64,000 bases of DNA from Desulfonatronum thiodismutans (GTDB lineage Bacteria; Desulfobacterota; Desulfovibrionia; Desulfovibrionales; Desulfonatronaceae): the NCBI RefSeq assembly GCF_000717475.1, contig NZ_JPIK01000009.1:15900-79899 (forward strand), in the 5' to 3' direction. Position 1 is the first letter of the stretch, and each line of letters begins with the position of its first letter. The translations under genes were made by a program, and so were the position numbers. Below the pieces are notes generated by a model, which saw only the letters and a program-made list of their open reading frames with translations, was not told the origin of the DNA and did no database searches. Below are positions 33,719-43,801 of the stretch, piece after piece.

Positions 33719-34446
33719 TCTACCTCCACATCCCGCCCCAGATAGGCGCGTTGCACGTCCCGGTTCAGCAGCAGCTCCTCGGACGGACCCTGCAGAATGA
33801 TCCGCCCGGTTTCCAACACATAGCCCCGATCCGCGATCTTCAGGGCGCTCTTGGCGTTTTGTTCCACCAACAGCACGGTCAGGCCGAAGGCGTCACGCAG
33901 CTCGGCCACATGCCGAAAGATCATCTGGGAAAGGGCCGGAGCCAACCCCATGCCGGGCTCGTCCAGAAGCAGCATCCGGGGCTTGGCCATCAGGGCCCGG
34001 CCAATGGCCAGCATCTGCTGCTCTCCACCGGAAAGATTCCCGGAGGGTTGATCCTTGCGCTGCCCCAGGACAGGAAACATCTCGTAGATGTCCTGGATGT
34101 CCTTGCGGATTTCAGCCTTGTTTTTCAGGCTGTACCGATGGTACGCGCCCAAAAGCAGATTGTCCTCCACGCTCATGGGCTTGAACACCAGGCGCCGCTC
34201 CGGAACCTGGGAAATCCCCGCGGCCACGATCCGTTCCGGGCGCTCCCGGGCAATCTCCCGGCCCTCGAAGGCCAGACTGCCCTCCCTGGCCCGCATCAAA
34301 CCGGATATGGTGGTCAACAAAGTGGTCTTCCCAGCCCCGTTGCCCCCGATCAAGGCCACGATCTCACCCTGATTCACATGCAGGGAAACCCGCCGGATGG
34401 CATGCACCCGGCCGTAAAAGACGTCGACGTTTTTCAGAACGAGCAT
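33715..34446 (-). CDS. livF: Branched-chain amino acid ABC transporter ATPase LivF, cassette 2
   Basis: This 243-residue ABC ATPase has Walker A GGNGAGKTT, signature LSGGEQQMLAIGRAL and Walker B MLLLDEPGMGLAP. It is paralogous to the livF of cassette 1. It starts three bases behind the livG stop and overlaps the paaK start. Confidence 0.94.
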   Translation of the reverse strand: MLVLKNVDVFYGRVHAIRRVSLHVNQGEIVALIGGNGAGKTTLLTTISGLMRAREGSLAFEGREIARERPERIVAAGISQVPERRLVFKPMSVEDNLLLGAYHRYSLKNKAEIRKDIQDIYEMFPVLGQRKDQPSGNLSGGEQQMLAIGRALMAKPRMLLLDEPGMGLAPALSQMIFRHVAELRDAFGLTVLLVEQNAKSALKIADRGYVLETGRIILQGPSEELLLNRDVQRAYLGRDVEVE

Positions 34447-34449
34447 GGA

Positions 34450-35256
34450 TTACTCCGCCTCCTCGCCCAGATACGCCGCGACTACCTCGGGATTTTTCTG
34501 GATTTCCCCCGGAGTTCCGGAGGCGATGACCCGGCCGAAGTGGAGGACGGTGATGGCGTCGCTGATGCCCATGATCAGGTCCATATCGTGCTCCACGATA
34601 GCCACGGTGACGCCCAGTTCGTCGCGGACACGCTGGATCAACTTGGCCAGGGCGCGGGTTTCGGTGGTGTTCAGCCCGGCGGCGGGTTCGTCCAGGAGCA
34701 GGATGCGCGGCTGGGCGGCCAGGGCCCGGGCCAGTTCCAGGAGGCGTTGCCGACCGTATGGCAAATCCCCGGCGGGCAGGTTCCAGTCATCCTCCAGGCC
34801 GACGAAGGCCAATTTTTCCTCGGCCAGTTCCCGGCAGCGGCGCTCCCCGCGAAAAAAAACGGGCGTCTTGAACAGGGCGCTGATCGCCCCGTAGCGGACC
34901 ACCCGGTGCGCCCCGGTCATCACGTTCTCCAGGACGTTCATGGTGGTGAAGACTTCCAGGTTCTGAAAGGTGCGCACCGCCCCGGCCTTGGCCCGCTCCC
35001 AGGCCGGGCTCCGGGTCATGTCACGGCCCAGGAGTTCCACGGCGCCTTCCGAACTGGGAACCATCCCGCTGACAACGTTGAGTAATGTCGTCTTACCCGC
35101 GCCGTTGGGACCGATCAGGGCGGTGATGGTCCCTTCGCGGACCTGAAAATCCACGTCGGTCAGGGCCATCACCCCGCCGAAACGGACATGGACCTCCCGG
35201 CAGTTCAGAATCACGTCGTCCGCGGACGTTCGCTCCCCATCGCTCCTACCGGGCAT
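34450..35256 (-). CDS. livG: Branched-chain amino acid ABC transporter ATPase LivG, cassette 2
   Basis: This 268-residue ATPase has Walker A GPNGAGKTT, the LivG-type signature DLPYGRQRLLELARAL and Walker B ILLLDEPAAGLN. The first 15 residues (MPGRSDGERTSADDV) extend beyond the family core, but the start overlaps the livM end by 11 bases, consistent with coupling. VILNCREV with an alternative start codon is possible. Confidence 0.93.
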   Translation of the reverse strand: MPGRSDGERTSADDVILNCREVHVRFGGVMALTDVDFQVREGTITALIGPNGAGKTTLLNVVSGMVPSSEGAVELLGRDMTRSPAWERAKAGAVRTFQNLEVFTTMNVLENVMTGAHRVVRYGAISALFKTPVFFRGERRCRELAEEKLAFVGLEDDWNLPAGDLPYGRQRLLELARALAAQPRILLLDEPAAGLNTTETRALAKLIQRVRDELGVTVAIVEHDMDLIMGISDAITVLHFGRVIASGTPGEIQKNPEVVAAYLGEEAE

Positions 35257-36214
35257 GTCCGAACCTCCCGCGAATCAGGGCAATCAGCTTGGAGACGCCG
35301 CCGGCCATGCCCTGGGGCAGGTACATCATGCACAGGATCAGGATCAGCCCGTAGATGATCACTTCCATGTTTTCGTAGGCCCGCAGGAATTCCGGCATGG
35401 CGGTCAGAAAAACCGTCCCGGCGATGCCGCCCCACAGGCTGGCCATGCCGCCCAGCACGACCATGGTGATCAGCTGCACGGAAAAATGGAACCCGAAGGA
35501 GGACGGGGCCACGAAGCTGAGGTAATGCGCGTAAAGCACCCCGGCGATCCCGGCGAACACCGCGGAGAGCACGAAGATGAACAGCTTGTAGCGGGCCACG
35601 TTGATGCCCATGGACTGAGCCGCCTTGTCGCTGGCGTGCAGGGCCATCAGAGCCCGGCCGATCCGGGAGTTGATCAGGTTCAGGGAGATCAGCAGCACCA
35701 CGGTGACAGTGGTCCAGACCAGGAAGAAGTAGGACAGGTCCGAATCGAAGACGAACGAGCCGACCTGGAGCTGGGGGATGCCCACGAACCCCGACGGCCC
35801 GCCGGTCAGGGAGATGGCCTCGTTGAAAAAGATGTAGACGATCAGGCCGAAGCCCAGAGTGGCCATGGCCAGATAGTAGCCCTTGAGCTTGAGCACGGGC
35901 ATGCCCACCACCAGGGCCACCACGGCGGTCAGCCCCACTCCGGAAAGCATGCCCACGGCCAGGGGCAATCCGTAGGTGGCGGTCATAACAGCCGAGGTAT
36001 AGGCGGAAATTCCGAACAAGGCCGCATGGCCCAGGGAAATCTGCCCGGCAAAGCCCAACAGCAGGTTCAGCCCCATGACGATGATCGCGATGATCCCGGC
36101 CATGTTCAGGATGCTCAGATAGTAATAATCATGGGACAGAAGGGTCGGCGTGGCCAGGACCAGGATGTAGAACGCGGCCACCGGGGCCAGTTGGCGAAGG
36201 GTTGAAGACTTCAT
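35246..36214 (-). CDS. livM: Branched-chain amino acid ABC transporter permease LivM, cassette 2
   Basis: This 322-residue permease has the LivM motif MGLNLLLGFAGQISLGHAALFGISAY and the C-terminal LITMVVLGGMASLWGGIAGT. It is hydrophobic throughout. It starts five bases behind the livH stop. Confidence 0.94.
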   Translation of the reverse strand: MKSSTLRQLAPVAAFYILVLATPTLLSHDYYYLSILNMAGIIAIIVMGLNLLLGFAGQISLGHAALFGISAYTSAVMTATYGLPLAVGMLSGVGLTAVVALVVGMPVLKLKGYYLAMATLGFGLIVYIFFNEAISLTGGPSGFVGIPQLQVGSFVFDSDLSYFFLVWTTVTVVLLISLNLINSRIGRALMALHASDKAAQSMGINVARYKLFIFVLSAVFAGIAGVLYAHYLSFVAPSSFGFHFSVQLITMVVLGGMASLWGGIAGTVFLTAMPEFLRAYENMEVIIYGLILILCMMYLPQGMAGGVSKLIALIRGRFGHAR

Positions 36215-36218
36215 GGCC

Positions 36219-37100
36219 CTACACCCGCTCCGTGTCCGGGGCCCCGAACAGCCCGGAAGGCCGCCAGAGCAGGATGGCCAGGATGACCACGAAGGCGATG
36301 GCGTCCTTGTAGGCCGAGGAGATCAGGCCTGCGCCGAAGGCTTCCAGAACACCCAGGAGAAGCCCCCCGGCCGCCGCGCCGAAGGGGTTGCCCAGACCTC
36401 CCAGGATGCAGGCGGCGAACCCCTTCAGGCCCAAAAGCACGCCCACGTCGTAGGAGGTCATGGTCAGGGGGGTGAGGATGACCCCGCCCACCGCGCCCAC
36501 GAAGGCCGAAAGCATGAACGAGGCCATGACCATCCGTTCCACGCTGATGCCCATCAGCCGGGCAGCCTTGGGCTCGAAGGAGCAGGCCAGCATGGCCCGG
36601 CCGAAGATGGTTCGGCTGAAGAAGTAGCGCATCGCCGCCAGCACCAGCAGGGTGATGCCCAGAATCCACAGACTTTGCGGGGCAATGGTCGCGCCAAGGA
36701 GCGGAATGGGCGTGGTGCCGGAAAAGGCCGGGAGCACGTAGGTGTCCTTGCCCCAGAGCAGCATCATCAGCCCGCGGATGGTGATGGACACGCCGATGGT
36801 CACGATGATCAGGTTGATCACCGAGGTGTGCTGGACCGGTCTGATGGTCAGGCGCTCCATGACCAGCCCCACCAGGGTGGTGGCCAGCACGGCCAGAACT
36901 ACCGCGGCGGGAAGGCCTGGGGCCAACCAGTGCATGAAGACCACGGCCAGCAGGCCGCCCAGCATCACGAACTCGCCCTGGGCGAAGTTGATGATGCCCG
37001 TGGTGTTGAAGATGATCGTGAATCCCAAGGCGGCCAGACCGTAGGTGCTGCCCACGGTCAGGCCCGCCGCCAGGAATTGCAGGAAAGTTCCCAGATCCAT
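36219..37100 (-). CDS. livH: Branched-chain amino acid ABC transporter permease LivH, cassette 2
   Basis: This 293-residue permease carries GLAALGFTIIFNTTGIINFAQGEFVMLGG and the C-terminal GLGNPFGAAAGGLLLGVLEAFGAG. Its ATG shares one base with the livK stop. It is the same length as its cassette 1 paralogue. Confidence 0.94.
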   Translation of the reverse strand: MDLGTFLQFLAAGLTVGSTYGLAALGFTIIFNTTGIINFAQGEFVMLGGLLAVVFMHWLAPGLPAAVVLAVLATTLVGLVMERLTIRPVQHTSVINLIIVTIGVSITIRGLMMLLWGKDTYVLPAFSGTTPIPLLGATIAPQSLWILGITLLVLAAMRYFFSRTIFGRAMLACSFEPKAARLMGISVERMVMASFMLSAFVGAVGGVILTPLTMTSYDVGVLLGLKGFAACILGGLGNPFGAAAGGLLLGVLEAFGAGLISSAYKDAIAFVVILAILLWRPSGLFGAPDTERV

Positions 37101-38242
37101 TATTCGACCAGCAGCTCCCAGTCACCGTCCGTGATCCGGACCATCACGAAGGCTCGTTCGTCCAGCCCGTTATGATCTCCGGGGGACATTTCAAAAATGC
37201 CGCCTGTGCCGATGAACCCGTTGATTTTTTCCAGGTTATCCCGAATGGCCTGGGGCGTGGCCTCGCCAGCCTGGGTAATGGCCTCGGCGATGAGCATCAA
37301 GGCGTCGTAGGCGTAGCCTCCGAAAGTGGACACCTCGGCGTTGAACCGGGCTTCATAGGCCTGAATGTACTCCAAGAGCAAGGCCTTCTGCGGATGGTCC
37401 TCGGGCAGTTGGTCCGCCACGGCCAGCCGGCCGGCCGGCAGGATCAACCCCTCGGCCGCCTCTCCGGCCAACTCGATGAACCGCTTGGATGCCACGCCGT
37501 GGCTCATGTACATGGGTGTTTGCATGCCCAGTTGAACGCGATTGCGGGCGATGACCGCCGGACCGGGGTTCGTGCCCCAGACGATGATCGCGTCCGGGTT
37601 CAGCCCACGGATTTTGGTCAATTGCGGGGTCATGTCCGTATCCCGGGGGCCGTAGATCTCATCAGCGACCAGGCTCATTCCGTACGCGGGCAGCAGTTCC
37701 TGCAAGACCTCCCGCCCGGCCTGGCCAAAGCCGTCCGAGACCGTGAGGATGGCGATATTGCTGAACTCTTCGAGCTTGGCGTGCTCCAGAATTTTGATCA
37801 CGGCATGACGGTCGGACTGGGGTGTTTTGAAGACCCAAGGGTTGATGGGTTTGACGATCCGCTCCGCCGCGGCCATGGAGACCAGCGGGATTTGGGCCGA
37901 GGAAAACCTGGGCATGATGGCCAGGGTGTTGCCGGAGGTGGTCGCGCCGATGGCCGCAACCACCCGATCCCGGCTGAGCAGCCTGTTGGCCGCGGACACG
38001 GCCTTGTTCACCTCGGTTTCGTCGTCATAAATGATCACTTCCAGAGGGCGGCCCAGCAGCCCACCCTGGGCGTTGATCTGATCCTGGAGCATATGCAGGG
38101 TGTTGCGCTCCGGCTCGCCCAGAAACGAAGCCGGGCCAGTGGCGGAAAGGATCGCGCCGATCTTGATGGGATCGGCGGCCCAGGCGAGAGAGGCCGTGCC
38201 GAGAACGAGGGCCGTTGCCAACGTGAGCAGGTAGCGAGTCAT
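37100..38242 (-). CDS. livK: Periplasmic branched-chain amino acid / organic-acid binding protein
   Basis: This 380-residue receptor (Peripla_BP_6 family) begins with a signal peptide, MTRYLLTLATALVLG then ASLAWA, cleaved near residue 22. DPIKIGAILSATGPASFLG is the family start, and AAIGATTSGNTLAI lines the ligand site. It is the first gene of cassette 2 and the only such binding protein in the window. The ligand cannot be read; the PaaK linkage makes an aromatic acid or amino acid plausible. Confidence 0.92.
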   Translation of the reverse strand: MTRYLLTLATALVLGTASLAWAADPIKIGAILSATGPASFLGEPERNTLHMLQDQINAQGGLLGRPLEVIIYDDETEVNKAVSAANRLLSRDRVVAAIGATTSGNTLAIMPRFSSAQIPLVSMAAAERIVKPINPWVFKTPQSDRHAVIKILEHAKLEEFSNIAILTVSDGFGQAGREVLQELLPAYGMSLVADEIYGPRDTDMTPQLTKIRGLNPDAIIVWGTNPGPAVIARNRVQLGMQTPMYMSHGVASKRFIELAGEAAEGLILPAGRLAVADQLPEDHPQKALLLEYIQAYEARFNAEVSTFGGYAYDALMLIAEAITQAGEATPQAIRDNLEKINGFIGTGGIFEMSPGDHNGLDERAFVMVRITDGDWELLVE

Positions 38243-38369
38243 GATGCATACTCCTTGGGTTGATATGGTGCGCGGAAGAAAGACGCGCCTGAGGACCGTT
38301 CACGCGCAGCTTCCGCTTTGAAGCGAAAAATGTCTTCAAAAAGCCGGACGACTGTTCCAATTGACGGGG

Positions 38370-41132
38370 TCAGTGGACGGCCCCGGAACGTCGCCACAAG
38401 AATTTCTCTCCCTCGACCAGCAAAAAGAGGACGATGCCGAAAACGAAAATTCGCAGCCATGTTCCTAAACCCAATCCCTCGGTACGAAAGAGAAACTGCA
38501 TCGGAGGTGCGTAGGTGAAGGCCAGTTGCAACACTACCAGCACCAGGATGGACCACAACACCGCGGAGCTGCCCAAAAACGCAGTCCGGTTCAGCGAACT
38601 TTCATGGATGAAGCGACTGTTGAAGAGGTAGCAGATCTGCCCGAACACAAGGGTGTTGATAGCCGTCGTGGCGGCGAGTTCCTGGGTGGAACCGCTGTCC
38701 AGCATATACAGGTAGTGGCCCAGGGCGCCGGTGGTCAGCATCACGGAAACAAAGGAAATTCGCCACAGCAAAAACCTGGAGACCAGAGGTTCATCCGGCT
38801 GGCGAGGTGGTCGGCGCATCACGTTGCGCTCCGCCGGTTCGAAAGCCAGGGCCAGGGCCAGGGAAACGGCGGTGACCATGTTGATCCAGAGGATCTGCGG
38901 CGGCGAAATGGGCAGGCTGAACCCGTTCACCGCGTCGGCCATGCCCAGGCCCAGAAAAATCGCGGCTATGACCACCAGGGCCTGGCCGCCGTTGGTGGGC
39001 AGGATGAACAGAATCGCCTTCTTGATATTGTCGTAGACCGTGCGGCCCTCTTCCACGGCATTGGCGATGGAGGCGAAATTGTCGTCCGCCAGGACCATGT
39101 CCGAGGCCTCCTTGGCCGCCTCCGTGCCGCTCCGGCCCATGGCCACGCCCACGTCGGCCCGTTTCAGGGCCGGGGCGTCGTTGACCCCGTCGCCGGTCAT
39201 GGCCACGATCTTGTTCCTGGCCTGCAGCGCGGTGACAATACGCAGCTTGTGCTCCGGTGTGACCCGGGCGAACACGTCCACGTCGGGAGCGCGATCTCGA
39301 AGCTCTTCGTCGCTCATCGCGTCAATATCCTTGCCGGAAAGCGCGTTTTCGCCGTCTCCGATGCCCAATTTGAGGCCGATGGCCTTGGCCGTGGCCACGT
39401 GGTCGCCGGTGATCATCTTCACGTTGATCCCGGCACTGTCGCATTCCTGCATGGGTTCGCGGTCGCCGATCAGCTTGCCCGCGGCCTCCACGGCTTCGTC
39501 CCGCGGCGGGTCGATTATGCCGAAGACCCCAAGCATGGTGAACCCGTCCCGGACGTCGTCCATGGCCAGACGGTCCTTGCCGTCCACCCGACGCACCGCC
39601 AGGGCCAACAGGCGTTGCCCCCGGGACGCGATCCGTTCCTCTTCCTGAGCCCAAAAATCGGGGTCCAGTTTGGACTGATCCTCTCCGGTCCGCTGGCTTT
39701 CGCAAACTTCCAGGACTTTTTCCGGTGCGCCCTTGAGAATGATCAGCCCCCCGCCCTCCGGATCACGATGCAGGGTGGCCATGAACTTGTGCTCCGAGCT
39801 GAAGGGGACCACGTCCACGCGAGGATAACGTTCGTTTTCCTCCTTCTGAACAAGCCCGGCCTTCATCGCCGCTGTCACCAAGGCCGCCTCGGTGGGAGCG
39901 CCCTGGGCCTTCCACTGCCCTTCGGCCTCCGCCACCTCGGCCTCATTGCAGAGCAGTCCATAGCGCAGCAGTGCCACCACGTTCTGATCGTCCGTATGCG
40001 GATCGAATTCGGCGTCGTCCTGCTGAAAATGGCCTTTCGGAGCATACCCCACCCCGGAGACCGTCAAGGAGCGGTCCGCCGTGCGCATGGTCTGAACGGT
40101 CATTTCATTGCGGGTCAGGGTGCCGGTTTTGTCCGTGCAGATCACGGTCACCGAGCCCAGGGTCTCCACCGCGGGCAAACTGCGAATGATCGCGTTGCGC
40201 CGGGCCATACGCTGCACCCCTATGGCCAGGGTGATGGTCACGATGGCCGGCAGTCCTTCGGGGATGGCCGCCACGGCCAAGCCTACGGCGGCCATGAACA
40301 TCTCGCCCGGAGCGAACCCCTGAAACAGATAACCGAACGCGAAGGTCACCGCGGCCATGCCGATGATGGCTACGCTGAGCAGGTTGCCGAAGCGCCCCAA
40401 TTGCTTGATCAGCGGAGTGGTCAGGGACTGGACGTCCGAGAGCATTTCACTGATCCGGCCGATCTCCGTGTCCTTGCCCGTACCCACGACAACGCCTCGG
40501 CCCTGGCCGTAGGTGACCATGGTTCCGGAAAACCCCATCCCGGAACGGTCTCCCAGGGAGCTGTCCTCTTCCACGGGGTCCGCGGCCTTGTCCACGGGAA
40601 CCGACTCACCGGTCAAGGCCGCTTCTTCGATTTGCAGATCACGGACCTTGAAAAGCCGAACGTCGGCCGGCAACTTGTCCCCGGGCTTGAGCAAAATCAC
40701 GTCCCCAGGGACCAATTTCGTGGCCGGGATGTCCTGCTTCTTGCCGTCGCGTAGGACCACCGCGGACGGGGCGAGCATGTTGCGAATGCTGTCCAGGGAC
40801 TTTTCCGCCTTGCCCTCCTGAACGAATCCGATCAAGGCGTTGATCAGGACGACGCCGAGAATTACGCCCATGTCCAGCCACTCACCCAGCAGACCGGTGA
40901 TCACGGCGGCGGCAAGCAGGAGATAGATCAGCACGTTGTTGAACTGGGCCAAAAACCGCATCAACGCCCCGCGCCCTTTGGCCACAGCCAATTCATTCGG
41001 TCCGTACCGATCCAGACGATGGGTTGCTTCAGAGCCTTTCAGTCCGTTTTCTTCGCTTTCCAGAAGACGAAACACTTCTTTTGCGTCCAAGGAGTGCCAA
41101 TTCTTTTTGGCGGTATCTTTTTCAGATGTCAT
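38370..41132 (-). CDS. Cation-transporting P-type ATPase (P2 type)
   Basis: This 920-residue pump has an N-terminal cation-ATPase domain and the actuator [12 protein letters not shown]. Asp334 in [10 protein letters not shown] is the phosphorylation site; KGAPE marks the nucleotide-binding domain and [13 protein letters not shown] the hinge. PEGLP at 291-295 in helix 4 is typical of P2-type Ca or Na/K pumps. In helix 6 the sequence is NMVTA where SERCA-type pumps have NLVTD, so a key Ca-ligand Asp is missing and the ion may differ. It lies behind a universal stress gene. Confidence 0.92.
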   Translation of the reverse strand: MTSEKDTAKKNWHSLDAKEVFRLLESEENGLKGSEATHRLDRYGPNELAVAKGRGALMRFLAQFNNVLIYLLLAAAVITGLLGEWLDMGVILGVVLINALIGFVQEGKAEKSLDSIRNMLAPSAVVLRDGKKQDIPATKLVPGDVILLKPGDKLPADVRLFKVRDLQIEEAALTGESVPVDKAADPVEEDSSLGDRSGMGFSGTMVTYGQGRGVVVGTGKDTEIGRISEMLSDVQSLTTPLIKQLGRFGNLLSVAIIGMAAVTFAFGYLFQGFAPGEMFMAAVGLAVAAIPEGLPAIVTITLAIGVQRMARRNAIIRSLPAVETLGSVTVICTDKTGTLTRNEMTVQTMRTADRSLTVSGVGYAPKGHFQQDDAEFDPHTDDQNVVALLRYGLLCNEAEVAEAEGQWKAQGAPTEAALVTAAMKAGLVQKEENERYPRVDVVPFSSEHKFMATLHRDPEGGGLIILKGAPEKVLEVCESQRTGEDQSKLDPDFWAQEEERIASRGQRLLALAVRRVDGKDRLAMDDVRDGFTMLGVFGIIDPPRDEAVEAAGKLIGDREPMQECDSAGINVKMITGDHVATAKAIGLKLGIGDGENALSGKDIDAMSDEELRDRAPDVDVFARVTPEHKLRIVTALQARNKIVAMTGDGVNDAPALKRADVGVAMGRSGTEAAKEASDMVLADDNFASIANAVEEGRTVYDNIKKAILFILPTNGGQALVVIAAIFLGLGMADAVNGFSLPISPPQILWINMVTAVSLALALAFEPAERNVMRRPPRQPDEPLVSRFLLWRISFVSVMLTTGALGHYLYMLDSGSTQELAATTAINTLVFGQICYLFNSRFIHESSLNRTAFLGSSAVLWSILVLVVLQLAFTYAPPMQFLFRTEGLGLGTWLRIFVFGIVLFLLVEGEKFLWRRSGAVH

Positions 41133-41219
41133 GACGTGTTGGTAAATATTTTGGATGTGTTGGTTGAGCGGAAAAGAATGAAACGAGCCATGCCCATCGG
41201 GTCAAAGGAATCAACCGAA

Positions 41220-42110
41220 TCAGCTTTTGAGTCGACAAACCGAGGGGCTGACCCACAAGGCTGCCCCTTCAAGCTTGGCCAAAAGCGTCCTGCTGACCGA
41301 ACCCATGGAAAAAAAGCCCGGTCCCGAAGCACCCGTGCGGCCCAAGGCGACAACCGCGTATCGTCCTGTATCGGCTTCCTGCTGCAAGGCAAGAGCAGGG
41401 CTTGACCCACTCAGCACCTTGGTCTGAATTCTTTCCCTGGAAACCCCGTTTTCAAGGAGAGAAGCAAGGGCGTGCTCAAAAAAGCCCTGGTACTCGGATT
41501 CCGGAACCTGGCTGTTTGGGATATGGACGAGAACGACGCTCTGCTCGGGTTGATCAGCAACGATGAAGCCGACGTGGTCGGCAATCTGCACGCAAGGCTC
41601 GGAGCCGTCCACGGCCACAAGAATGTTCTTCCGGCCGCGTTCCGGACGCTGGCAGACCCAGATCGGAAAGGACAATTCCTCGTTCATGATCCGCTTGGTG
41701 ACGCTGTCCACGAACAGCTCCTCGAACCGGGAAAGCCCGCGACGCCCCAGCACCAGTGCATCGAAGCTGCCCTTGGCGCATTCCTGGATCAAGTCCTTGG
41801 CCGAACCGTACTGGCTGAAAATGAACTTGGTCGAAAGGAGCTTCGCGGAAAAACCGGAATCCACCAGCGCGGCCTTACCCTGATCCAGTAATTCCTGGGC
41901 GCGATGCTCCTGTCCTCTTTTCCAGTCCTCGGTCCAACGCTTGCGGTGGTAGACGTCCCGATCGTCCAGATAGACCGCTGGCGGTTGAGGCGCGACATAC
42001 AACAAGGTCAATCGGACCGCATGCTTTTGGACAAAAAAATGACTCACGAACCGAACCGCCTGTAAAGAACTTTGATCGTCGCCAACAGCCAAAAGCAGAT
42101 GCTTTTCCAT
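41220..42110 (-). CDS. Tandem universal stress protein
   Basis: This 296-residue protein has two UspA domains. The first begins KHLLLAVGDDQSSLQAVRFVS and the second KNILVAVDGSEPCVQIADHVG near residue 160. ATP-binding-type glycine motifs (VLGRRGLSRFEELFVDSVT and ALGRTGASGPGFFSMGSVS) occur in each. Such proteins support survival under stress. It is 87 bases upstream of the P-type ATPase on the same strand, perhaps one operon, and divergent from the flavoredoxin gene. Confidence 0.92.
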   Translation of the reverse strand: MEKHLLLAVGDDQSSLQAVRFVSHFFVQKHAVRLTLLYVAPQPPAVYLDDRDVYHRKRWTEDWKRGQEHRAQELLDQGKAALVDSGFSAKLLSTKFIFSQYGSAKDLIQECAKGSFDALVLGRRGLSRFEELFVDSVTKRIMNEELSFPIWVCQRPERGRKNILVAVDGSEPCVQIADHVGFIVADQPEQSVVLVHIPNSQVPESEYQGFFEHALASLLENGVSRERIQTKVLSGSSPALALQQEADTGRYAVVALGRTGASGPGFFSMGSVSRTLLAKLEGAALWVSPSVCRLKS

Positions 42111-42347
42111 GGTCCACCCGTGTGATGAGAACGTTAATCTCGGCCCCTTTGGGGTCAGCCAAAGTCCCTCCCAAGGCCCTCAGTTAAACAAAAGCAGGAT
42201 GTTCCCACAAATACGCACAAAGGGTCAATCCTTGAACACTTTCCAGATCAGCCGGAATGCGTTAATCAAGCCGATCACGCGCGTAAGCATGTTCTTGAAG
42301 GCATGTTACCTGAAACGTCCGCAAACATTCGCATCCAGGAGGTCCTC

Positions 42348-42932
42348 ATGAAACAATCCCTTGGGGCAAAGCCCTTGGTTTTCCCGACTCCGGTATGGGT
42401 CGTCGGGTCCTATGATCAGCAGGACAAACCGAACATCATGACCATCGCCTGGGGGGGCGTTTGCTGCTCCAAGCCCCCGTGCCTGACCATCTCGCTACGC
42501 AAGGCCACCTATACCTACGACTGCATCTCCAGCCGCAAGGCCTTCACGGTCAACGTCTCCACGGAACAGGACATCATGCTCGCCGACTATTGCGGCATCG
42601 CTTCGGGCAAAACCGCGGACAAGTTCGCCGCCACCGGCCTGACCCCGGTCAAGAGCACCCTGGTGGACGCGCCCTACATTCAGGAGTTCGCCCTGGCCGC
42701 GGAGTGCAGACTGCTCCAGACTGTGGAACTGGGACTGCATACCATGTTCATCGGTGAAATTCTGGACATCAAGGCCGACCAAGCCGTGCTCGGTCCGGAC
42801 GGCCTGCCGGACCTGGACAAACTCCGCCCCGTGGCCTTCGGCCCCGTGATCCGCACTTATCACGGGCTCGGTGAGTACCTTGGCCCGGCATTCTCCATCG
42901 GTCAACGCATTGAACAATCCGGCGACAAATAG
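42348..42932 (+). CDS. Flavoredoxin / flavin-reductase-domain protein
   Basis: This 194-residue FMN-binding split-barrel protein is similar in layout to the flavoredoxin of Desulfovibrio, an electron carrier linked to sulfur metabolism. Family features are FPTPVWVVGSYD, NIMTIAWGGVCCSKPPCLTIS and FTVNVST. The start at 42348 has AGGAGG upstream. The 237 bases between it and the divergent stress gene show no convincing further element. Confidence 0.9.
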   Translation: MKQSLGAKPLVFPTPVWVVGSYDQQDKPNIMTIAWGGVCCSKPPCLTISLRKATYTYDCISSRKAFTVNVSTEQDIMLADYCGIASGKTADKFAATGLTPVKSTLVDAPYIQEFALAAECRLLQTVELGLHTMFIGEILDIKADQAVLGPDGLPDLDKLRPVAFGPVIRTYHGLGEYLGPAFSIGQRIEQSGDK

Positions 42933-43013
42933 CTTTCACCCGAAGCAGCCCTCTCGCAACCCGGGAGAGTTCTCGATTGTTTTCCGCGGCCCTTCGCGGT
43001 AGACAACGCGGCC

Positions 43014-43703
43014 ATGCCCATCGGAACCCTGATCAACGCCGGGGCCATCATCCTCGGCAGCCTTCTCGGCCTGATGCTCGGAGGACGGTTTTCGGACCGC
43101 TACCGGACCCTGGTCTACCATTCCATCGGGCTCTGCGTATTGGTTATCGGCCTGCACATGGCCCTGAGCTTCACCAATATCCTGATCCTGGTCTTTTCCA
43201 TGCTCTGCGGCGCGCTCTGCGGCCAGCTCATCCGCCTGGACGACCGGCTGACCGCGGCGGGCAACGCCCTTAAGCATCGCCTCGGCTCCAAGGACGCCCG
43301 GTTCACGGACGGCTTCGTCACCGCCTCCCTGCTTTTCTGCATCGGGTCCATGGCCATTCTCGGCTCCATCGACGAAGGCATCCGCGGCGACCGGACCATC
43401 CTGCTGACCAAGTCCATTCTGGACGGCTTCATCTGCATCCCCCTGGCCTCCACCTACGGCATCGGCGTTCTGTTCTCCTTTCTGGCCATCCTGCTCTACC
43501 AAGGCGGCATCACCCTTTTGGCCGGGCAGGCCCAGAGCCTGTTCACCGAGCCGATCATCGCCCAGCTCACCTCCACCGGAGGCCTGCTGATCATGGGCAT
43601 CGGCATCAACCTGCTGGAACTGAAGACCATCAACGTCACCAACATGCTGCCCTCCCTGGTCTTCGCCGTGCTATTCACGGTTTTCTTTTCCGGGTGGATT
43701 TGA
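43014..43703 (+). CDS. DUF554 family membrane protein
   Basis: This 229-residue protein begins MPIGTLINAGAIILGSLLGLMLG, the DUF554 (YdfK) signature, with about six hydrophobic helices and the internal GSMAILGSIDEGIRGD. The family has no established function; some members are annotated as possible transporters. It lies between the flavoredoxin and nqrB genes on the same strand. Confidence 0.9.
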   Translation: MPIGTLINAGAIILGSLLGLMLGGRFSDRYRTLVYHSIGLCVLVIGLHMALSFTNILILVFSMLCGALCGQLIRLDDRLTAAGNALKHRLGSKDARFTDGFVTASLLFCIGSMAILGSIDEGIRGDRTILLTKSILDGFICIPLASTYGIGVLFSFLAILLYQGGITLLAGQAQSLFTEPIIAQLTSTGGLLIMGIGINLLELKTINVTNMLPSLVFAVLFTVFFSGWI

Positions 43704-43801
43704 TAGGCAAATCTCTCAATGGGAAGCAACACGTGATTCCGGGCAACTCCGAAGTTTCCTTCCGCCCCGGCCCCTTGCCTTGATCCCCAACCGCTGCTCC
43801 A

